Origin: Macrotis lagotis
Lineage: Eukaryota > Chordata > Mammalia > Peramelemorphia > Peramelidae
Length of the DNA stretch: 64,000 nucleotides
Assembly: GCF_037893015.1 (NCBI RefSeq)
Contig: NC_133666.1
Coordinates: 623,979,352-624,043,351, forward strand
Reading direction: 5' to 3'
Of the stretch, positions 57,045 through 64,000 are shown piece after piece; position 1 is the first letter of the stretch, and each line of letters opens with the position of its first letter. Under the pieces are notes generated by a model. It saw only the letters and a list, made by a program, of their open reading frames with translations. It ran no database searches and was not told where the DNA came from. The translations under genes were made by a program, and so were the position numbers.

Positions 57045-57258
57045 TAGGATGATAGTGGAAAGAAAATTATACTTATAGAAAGGAAAGACCTAGATTTGCA
57101 GCAATCTCATCTCCAGCATTACTTTTTTGTATAATCTTAGGGCAAATCACATAATCTCTCTGGAAACTCTGTTTCTTCATCTATTAAAAAAGGGTATAAT
57201 AATACTCATAAGGATTGTTGTGAGGAAAAGATGCAAAAATATGAGTTGTATTATTAAT
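57045..57258 (+). repeat. MIR SINE
   Basis: Sense MIR: 'ATAATCTTAGGGCAAATCAC', 'ACTCTGTTTCTTCATCTATT', 'AATACTCATAAGGATTGTTG'. Sits just upstream of finger exon 2. Confidence 0.65.
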
Positions 57259-57428
57259 TTCAGTTGACATTTAAATAATTCTCTACATACATTTATTACC
57301 TCATTTCATAATAGCCCATCAATAGCATGCCTTCTCAGGAGGCATTTGTTTCATTTGGACTCTATCCTGTTCTTTCCCTGTTTCTTTTCTTCTAGAATAA
57401 CAGTTGAGTTTTGTATTTATTGTTTCAG

Positions 57429-59063
57429 ATAGTGAACACAGAACTGAAAAAATCACCTCTAAAACAGGATATTTTTGAAGAAATGGAATTATGGCATATG
57501 ATGTCAGAAAGACTTAAAGAGGATATTTCCCTGGAACCTGAGTATGAAAAAGCATTTGAATATCGAAGCAGATTTGAGGAAGATCTGGAAAACCTCACAG
57601 GGGAAAAATTAAGGAAACCTTTTTCCCAGGAAAGAGACTTCAGACCAGTGACACTGATCCATAAGAAAACCTCCACTGAGGAAAGAGACCAGGAAGGAAG
57701 TGATTTTGATAACAGCTTCAGTCAGAATTCAAACCCCTTTAGACACTTGACAGTTCCTACAGAAGAGATACCTCATCTTTGTAATGTATGTGGCCAAAGC
57801 TTCAAAAAGAATTCAGACTTATTTAATCATCAGAGAATCCATACAGAAGAAAAGCCTTACAAATCTAATGTATATGAGACAATATTCAGACAGAATTCTA
57901 CTCTTTTTGGATATGAAAAAATTCACAGTGTACAGAAGCCCTTTTTGTGTAAGGAATGTGGAAAAACTTTTAGCCAGAGCTCTAATCTTATTGATCATCA
58001 GAGGACACATACAGGAGAAAAACCCTATGAATGTAATGAGTGTAGAAAAGCCTTCAGTTTGAGTTCAAACCTTATTAAGCACCAGAGAATTCATACTGGT
58101 GAAAAACCTTACGAATGCAATGAATGTGGTAAAGCCTTCAGTGAAAGTTCTAACCTTATTAAACACCAGAGAATTCACACTGTAGAAAAGCCTTATGAAT
58201 GCAAAGAATGTGGGAAAGCTTTCAGTCAGAGCTCACACCTTATCAGACACCAGAGGGTTCATGTGGAAGAACTGCAATATGAATGTAAGGAATGTTATAA
58301 ATTTTTCTATGCACACTCATCTTTTATTCAACATCAAAAAATTCATACCGGACAGAAGCCCTATGAGTGTAATGAATGTGGGAAAACTTTCAACCAGAAC
58401 TCTGACCTTGTTAAACACCAGAGAATTCACACAGGTGAGAAACCATATGAATGTAATGAATGTGGCAAGTCTTTTAGTGTTCATTCATCTTTTATTCGAC
58501 ATCTAAAAATTCACACTGGTGAGAAACCCTATGAATGTAATGAATGTGGAAAGACATTCAACCAGAACTCTAATCTCACTAAACATCAAAGAATTCATAC
58601 TGGTGAAAAACCCTATGAGTGTAGTGAATGTGGAAAAACCTTCAACCAGAATTCTAATCTTACTAAACATCAGAAAACTCACATTTCACAGAAACTCTTT
58701 TATTGTAATGATTGTAGAAAAGTCTTCAGCATCCATTCAATATTTCTTCAGCACCAGAGAATGCATAATGAAGAAGATCCTAATGAGCAAAATGAATATG
58801 AAAAACCCTTTGAGTGTAAAGAAGGTGGGAAAATCTTCAGCCAAAATGGAAACCCTATAAGACATCAAAAATGTCTCACTGGTGAAAGGTCCTTTGAGTG
58901 TAATGAATGTGGAAAAGTCTTTAGTATGAGTTCTAACCTCATTAAACACCAGAAAATTCATACTGCATTTAAACTCTATGAATGTAATGAATGTGGAAAA
59001 ACTTTCACTGAGAGCTCTAATCTCACTAAACATCAAAGAATTCACACTGGAGGAAAACTATGA
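57429..59063 (+). CDS. Second C2H2 zinc-finger exon (13 intact fingers), no KRAB found
   Basis: Paralogue of the 33399 exon, with a matching acceptor (TTGTTTCAG|ATAGTGAAC). The open frame runs 57411-59063 (550 codons), but its first ATG is upstream of the acceptor in poor context; ATG 57483 (G at -3, G at +4) would give 526 residues. Counting from 57411, finger-like units fill residues 122-550: 1 and 3-12 intact, 2 dead (no Cys, Tyr for His), a 9-residue stub at 458-466, 13 dead (CKEGG, HQKCL), 14 and 15 intact. Contacts (-1,2,3,6) of the 13 intact fingers are KSDN, QSND, LSNK, ESNK, QSHR, ASSQ, QSDK, VSSR, QSNK, QSNK, ISIQ, MSNK, ESNK. The pre-finger part is homologous to the first exon but shifted by a net 5-nt deletion near its 5' end. 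Probably a nuclear DNA-binding protein without its own repressor domain, or an exon losing function. Confidence 0.85.
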   Translation: MVNTELKKSPLKQDIFEEMELWHMMSERLKEDISLEPEYEKAFEYRSRFEEDLENLTGEKLRKPFSQERDFRPVTLIHKKTSTEERDQEGSDFDNSFSQNSNPFRHLTVPTEEIPHLCNVCGQSFKKNSDLFNHQRIHTEEKPYKSNVYETIFRQNSTLFGYEKIHSVQKPFLCKECGKTFSQSSNLIDHQRTHTGEKPYECNECRKAFSLSSNLIKHQRIHTGEKPYECNECGKAFSESSNLIKHQRIHTVEKPYECKECGKAFSQSSHLIRHQRVHVEELQYECKECYKFFYAHSSFIQHQKIHTGQKPYECNECGKTFNQNSDLVKHQRIHTGEKPYECNECGKSFSVHSSFIRHLKIHTGEKPYECNECGKTFNQNSNLTKHQRIHTGEKPYECSECGKTFNQNSNLTKHQKTHISQKLFYCNDCRKVFSIHSIFLQHQRMHNEEDPNEQNEYEKPFECKEGGKIFSQNGNPIRHQKCLTGERSFECNECGKVFSMSSNLIKHQKIHTAFKLYECNECGKTFTESSNLTKHQRIHTGGKL

Positions 59064-59270
59064 TTATAATTCACTGATTGCTTAAGATATTCATCATCAT
59101 AAAATTCATGCTAGAGAACATGAATCGTATTAATTTACCATACCCATTCAACATAAGGCTCTTAAATATAATGAACTGAGAAGGCTTTCGAGAAGGCCAA
59201 CACTTTAAAATTATTTCACCACAAAGTAGCCATACTGGAGATAAACCCTGTAGTGAAACTGCCAATTCAT
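59064..59270 (+). pseudogene. Decayed extra fingers after the second exon
   Basis: After TGA (59061-59063) finger text continues out of frame and with stops: 'CATCATAAAATTCATGCTAG' (59095 onward) resembles an HxKIH end, 'GAGAAGGCTTTCGAGAAGGC' (about 59178) resembles EKAF, and 'CATACTGGAGATAAACCCTG' (59231 on) is a TGDKP linker. At least two further fingers were lost. Confidence 0.7.
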
Positions 59271-59408
59271 GACTTATTTTTGCTAATTCAGCTCACAAAA
59301 TTATTTGTTGTTTTCTCTGAGCTCTCCCTGCAATTTGTATTCTTAATATTCTTAATATGTGCCTTTTTCTCAAATGAATGAAAAGTGAAAAATGAAATTT
59401 ATGAATTT

Positions 59409-59414
59409 AATAAA
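59409..59414 (+). terminator. Candidate poly(A) signal of second finger gene
   Basis: AATAAA about 350 bp after the stop of the second finger exon, in AT-rich context. Plausible polyadenylation signal; not proven. Confidence 0.4.
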
Positions 59415-59429
59415 ATCATAAGATTTACA

Positions 59430-60010
59430 ACTGGAAGGGACCTTTAGAAATCATGTAATTTAACCTGTAATTTTATAGAAGTGATGACTAAGGGCTAGAA
59501 GAATTTAGTAGCCTTCTTGGGCCACACAGGAGATAAATAGTGGAGCCAGAATTCAAACCTAAGCCCTTTGACTCCAAATTTCAATTTTAAAAATAACTTT
59601 CAAAAAATGTTAACAATTGACGATTATACTACACTCTCCTATTATCTTTATTATAAAAATATAAGGAACAAATGTGATTAGAACAAGTAACCTTAGGCCC
59701 ATTTCAATGCTGAATTTCAAGATATCTTAATATGATTTTCCAAGAGTTAAATTTTAATATTCAATAATAGGAATAACTGACAGTTTTATAAATCTTCAAG
59801 GTTTGTAAAATGTTTTACATATATCATCTCATTTGACTCAAACAACAACCTAGTAAGGTACAGACTATTATTATTTTACAGGAGGAAACAGGATCAGAGA
59901 GGCTATATTTGTGATTTCAGAGTCACACAGTTGGTATATGTCAGAATTCAAAACCAAGCCATTTTAATGCCAATTACACTATTACATCATACTGATTCCT
60001 TAATTGTTCA
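59430..60010 (-). repeat. Two antisense MIR elements
   Basis: First at about 59430-59590 ('ATGACTAAGGGCTAGAAGAA', 'AGCCAGAATTCAAACCTAAG'). Second at about 59770-60005 ('AAAATGTTTTACATATATCA', 'GGAGGAAACAGGATCAGAGA', 'GTCACACAGTTGG', 'CAAAACCAAGCC'). Confidence 0.65.
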
Positions 60011-60830
60011 TTCTTAACATTCCTATTTCTTTATTCTTATATCCTCTCTGATGGAGAGACTATATTTTCGTTTACTATGATAAAACAATTTTTTTCTCCA
60101 CATTTTGTTTTCAAAATGATTTGCCCTGTTGAAAGACTTATATTTCCCTTAACTGAGGATACTTGTATTTGAGTCTACTGCTTGGGTCATTAGGCAATTG
60201 GAAATATCTGATACTGAGACATTCACTTAAATCATAGAGTAGATAAGACTACAGAGTAATCTGGAGTGGGGGGAGGGGTGTACAAGGGTAAGGAAGTGCG
60301 AAAATAATTCTCATTGGGGAATAAGGGACATGAAGAGGTAGTTCCAAAAATGATTCCCTAAGCTTGTCAGAATAGTTGTGAAACTTTGATATCAAATTGG
60401 ATTGACTCCAAATCCACTTTTCTTACATTGCACTACCTGCATCCCTGAAGACTTAGATTCAAGATCCAGCTCTGCTACTACCTAGTATACTTGGAAATAT
60501 GTATGTGAGGAAGAATGGAATTTGGTATCCCTTTTCCCCAGCTAATTGATGTAAAGTAAGGGAGGTAATAATAGAGCTAAGGAGGTAGTTCTCTAGAATT
60601 ATGAAGAATTCATTTTGGCATTGCTTTATGGGAAAAAAGGTCTGAATTGGAAGTGGATTTTGAAACTAGCAAACCTTAGTGATATCTTTTGAACAGTTGA
60701 AGAATTCAAGGCAGGAATCCATTTTAGGAGGGCAGAAGGGGAGAGGAATTTCTCTTCTCTCCATCCCACCACATCCATCAGGAAAGGAAGTTCAGAGAGT
60801 TGAACAAGGATCTGGACTCTTAATAAATAC
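60010..60830. other. Intergenic, unrecognised
   Basis: No gene and no repeat I can name. Confidence 0.4.
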
Positions 60831-60837
60831 CTCATTG

Positions 60838-61003
60838 GCTGGCTAGGTGGCGCAATGGATAAGAGCACCCACCTTGGAGTCAGGAGTACCTGGGTTCAAA
60901 TCCGACCTCAGACACTTCATAATTACCTAGCCGTGTGACCTTGGGCAAGCCACTTAACCCCACTGCCTTAAGAAATCTTTTAAAAGAAAAAAAAGAAAAA
61001 AAG
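60838..61003 (+). repeat. tRNA-derived SINE with 13-bp TSD
   Basis: Full-length sense SINE with a perfect target-site duplication AAATACCTCATTG (60825-60837 and 61004-61016). Tail is an A/G-rich run. Confidence 0.95.
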
Positions 61004-61059
61004 AAATACCTCATTGCCTCTATTATCTTCCTCTTTCTGTGCTTACATCAACTGAGTGA

Positions 61060-61235
61060 GAGGAAGGTCAGGGAGACAGACTTCTACCCCCTCATATTTC
61101 TCACTAGCTATATGAACATAAGCACCTATTTATATTTCCATATTTGTAAAACAGGGATAATAATAATTTGCCTATTTTGCAGAATTGCTATGAGCAAATT
61201 ACTAAACTTTAAAGTAGCATACAAATGTAAAATAC
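61060..61235 (+). repeat. MIR tail
   Basis: 'TATTTGTAAAACAGGGATAA', 'ATTTTGCAGAATTGCTATGA', 'AACTTTAAAGTAGCATACAA': a sense MIR/THER1 3' half. Confidence 0.6.
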
Positions 61236-61939
61236 AATGATTACTAGTACTGTTACTAATAAATGATGTAATAAGGGATCCAGGATTTTGTAAACCCTGA
61301 AGTTTGGTCATGTTCTTAATGGGATGGAAGCACCAGAGTTTGTACCATAAAGTTATTTGTATAAGATTAGGGTTATATTAGATTTTGAAGAAAGGTTTAT
61401 AATCAGTTTATGGGTTCATTTAGCTTTATGTTGGACAATTCTTTTCACAGTTGCCCTAAAAGACTAGATACAGATACATATATATGAATATATTTTTATT
61501 TATATATATAATGTATGTTAATATATATGAATATATATTCACACTTGGGAAAAACTGATTGTAATTCTCACTTATTGTTCAAACCTTATGCATCATCATA
61601 AAATTCATATATACACTGACTAATAGTATTTGACTGTTTTAACAAAATATATATTTTCTTATTAAAAGGGGGGGAAAGCATAACAATATCAAGGCAGTCC
61701 TGTGTTTAGTATGTGTCTTCCCTCTTAGGCTGACTGGCTTTGTTGTATAGCTCCTACCTGATGGCAGTATACCCCAGTTATAGTAGCACTTTCCAGTACT
61801 ACAGCTATTACATGATGACACTGATCTGAATTGTCATGCCTCTGCCCTTTAAGCCTCATTTGACTCAGGCCCTGGTAGCTTCTGCTTTAGTCCCACAAGA
61901 ATAATTCATTCTCTTTTCTCTGCCTCTCAAGGATTGGTA

Positions 61940-61940
<1 letters not shown>
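61235..61940. other. Intergenic, AT simple repeat
   Basis: Bases about 61465-61545 are TATA/TATG-rich low-complexity DNA. The rest is unrecognised. Confidence 0.5.

Positions 61941-61941
<1 letters not shown>

Positions 61942-61991
<50 letters not shown>
61942..61991. repeat. (TG)25 microsatellite
   Basis: Twenty-five uninterrupted TG units. Likely polymorphic in length and able to adopt Z-DNA. Confidence 0.98.
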
Positions 61992-61992
<1 letters not shown>

Positions 61993-64000
61993 CTAATTCC
62001 TTTTTGGAATGTTTTTAAATGCATAAAATAAAACATGTAGCAGTACAAAGGAAATCAATTATAGTGAAATATGAAAATATTTTTAAAAACAAGTTCACAG
62101 ATCTACCTACTAAGGAAGTTATCAGCAAGCAAGGATATCGTTTTCCTAAATCTTTAATCTGTAGTTTACTGCTCTAAAAAGTTTACTTCTGCAGGAGAGT
62201 AGAGTTTAGTTGTAGTTTTGTTACTAGCTAGGATAGCTGTATAATGTGAAGAAACTTATTTCTTTCTAGATTTGTTTCCTCAGAAATTAGGGAGTTGGAC
62301 TCTATGATCACTAAATTCCTTTATAGTTTCATGATTCTGTGAAAGATACAAAACAGCAAAGTATATTCAACACTATAGCTTGTCCCTCAGTCAGAAATGG
62401 GAATTTGAAAATGTTTCCCTCACACACTTTACCTGCCACCTGCTTTTCATGCATGTTACCCACCTTTTGTGCATGGGTTTTAGCTTTCAGAGCCCATGAT
62501 TAATTTTCTTCTGCAAAATCTTCCCAGTTGTCTTAGCTAGGTGTAATCTCTCCTTCCTCTGAGCTTCTGTAGGACCTAATACTATTCACTTGGTACCTTG
62601 AAATTATTGCCAAGTATTAGTGTTTATCTTTTTGCAGAGAGAGATCCAGAGTTTAGAATTTACAGTTGGACCACTGTACCCATGTTATCACTTTAGATTC
62701 TTACAGCAAAATACACAAAAGTTGCCCTCTCAGGCTGATACTCGCAGCTCTTCAGAAAGCTGTTTTCCCACCCTGTCTGAGTTAGACTTCCCAACGTGCC
62801 ACCTTTCTCCTGGGGAGTCCCCTCAACTACTGACTTTAGTCTCATTGCACATACTGTCCAGGTGCCCTCTAGCAGTTAGGGGAGCTTCTCATGCTACTGG
62901 ATTATTTAACTGACTGGCCTCCAATTAACATCTTGCCTCCAATCATGCCATATTTAGCATAATAGTAGCTTTACTATGGGCATTTATTGCTTATTGAATA
63001 ATTGAATATAAGCACTCTTCCAGCCTATGGTCTGAAGGATCAATTTATCTTTTACAGTTTCCTACCACAAAATAAATTACTTTGGTCATTACTATTCTAG
63101 ATCAAGAAGTTGGACCATCCAACCCTGGAGGAATTCTAAAATGGTTTCAGTATCTTTCTTCAGTGAAAATACATTGATAGAGAATCTTGAAGGAAGATAA
63201 ATGTTATCTTGATACATTGAAATTTGGCTCTGTTTCTAAGAATTCAAGAAAACCCAGTGTTTGAAATCATAGTAAATGTGGAACAGGGAGCTGACCAGCT
63301 CCAAGAGACACTACCCTGACATTCATTTCAATAAGCATCAACTAAACACTTTGTATATGAATGGCAAAAAGCTTGATAGTCCCCCCAGGAGTACGAGAAT
63401 GCAGGGAATAAGAACCATGCTCCAGGTAGCCTAGCAATAAAGCAGATGAATGAGGACTTCAGATTCTCAAAAGCTATCAATAGCAGTTTTTTAATAATAG
63501 AAATCCCAGCATAAGATACTGCAAAAAATCCAATATTTAAAAAAATTACTTCTGGAATCTTTCTATTTAGAAAAAAAGGAAAGCAAAGCAATATCCCAGG
63601 ATCAGTTTTGTAGAAAGCCACCAAGGGAAAAAGACTCTCCCTAGGCATGTCTTAAGTTTTTCCAAAGATGCTGTTTTTAATTATATGACCCTTATGGTAA
63701 GTTACATTACTTTCCACAGTATATAAAATTGTAAGAGAGGAATGATGAAGAACTTTGTTTAAGTATAATGATATTCACTCAAATCTTTGTGATTAGTTAT
63801 TGTGTCTATAAATTCAATAACAATTTCATACTATACATTGTATAGTTATTATAATGCATTAAATAGCAATCAAATAGAATGTAAATGATCTTGTAAAACA
63901 AACCTAGACAGTAGGCAATTGGATGCTTCAGTTCAATTTGGGGGGAGGGGTTGGGTTTAGGATTAGTTATGAGTCACTAAGGGTTAGTAAATATGGATAA
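61992..64000. other. Intergenic, no gene recognised
   Basis: About 62190-62345 resembles an old SINE/LINE tail ('GTTGGACTCTATGATCAC', 'TTCATGATTCTGTGAAAG'). Open frames of 97 (62620-62913) and 106 codons (minus, 63328-63648) show no domain, no codon pattern and no splice context, so I do not call genes. Nothing else is recognised. Confidence 0.45.

Noticed and set aside
57819..59045. Other open frames (63-113 codons) on both strands over the finger exon
   Set aside because: They are shadows of the repetitive 84-bp finger unit in other frames.
62620..62913. 97-codon open frame near the right end
   Set aside because: No domain, no flanking exon signals that fit a gene, and surrounding sequence is non-coding in character.

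Overview
The window is nuclear DNA from a marsupial. It has two CpG islands in an otherwise AT-rich background, spliced KRAB and C2H2 zinc-finger exons, about 29 copies of one tRNA-derived SINE whose body and tail look like the WSINE1-type elements of Australian marsupials, many marsupial L1 fragments, and a heavy load of L2, CR1/L3 and MIR/THER1 relics. The SINE type suggests an australidelphian (possibly dasyurid-like) rather than Monodelphis; that assignment is from memory of the repeat families and is an inference.

Layout, all genes on the + strand. At 5950-6960 lies a CpG island with inverted CCAAT, GC-box and ETS-like sites and a good splice donor at 6776/6777: the probable promoter and non-coding exon 1 of a KRAB zinc-finger gene. 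The start-codon exon is at 15407-15497 (coding 15465-15497), KRAB-A is 29104-29230, KRAB-B is 29648-29761, and the terminal exon with nine intact C2H2 fingers is 33399-34645. All phases match and the joined coding sequence is 1521 nt, a 506-residue protein. It is most likely a nuclear, DNA-binding, TRIM28-recruiting repressor.

At 57429-59063 is a second, paralogous terminal zinc-finger exon with 13 intact and two degenerate fingers. I found no start-codon exon or KRAB exon between the first finger exon and this one. Its first codons differ from the paralogue by a net 5-nt deletion, so splicing from the upstream KRAB-B exon would reach a stop after 16 codons. Translation more likely starts inside the exon (ATG 57483 in strong context), giving a KRAB-less protein. 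A second CpG island at 46040-46930 is its candidate promoter. Both finger exons are followed by decayed extra fingers.

The rest is repeats: SINEs with clear target-site duplications, L1 pieces in both orientations (including a reverse-transcriptase segment at 37020-38600), two likely solo retroviral LTRs (56220-56835, minus; about 53430-53875, plus), and simple repeats. I see no tRNA, rRNA or CRISPR locus and no sign of a wholly new system; the most notable object is the tandem pair of finger exons with diverging fates.
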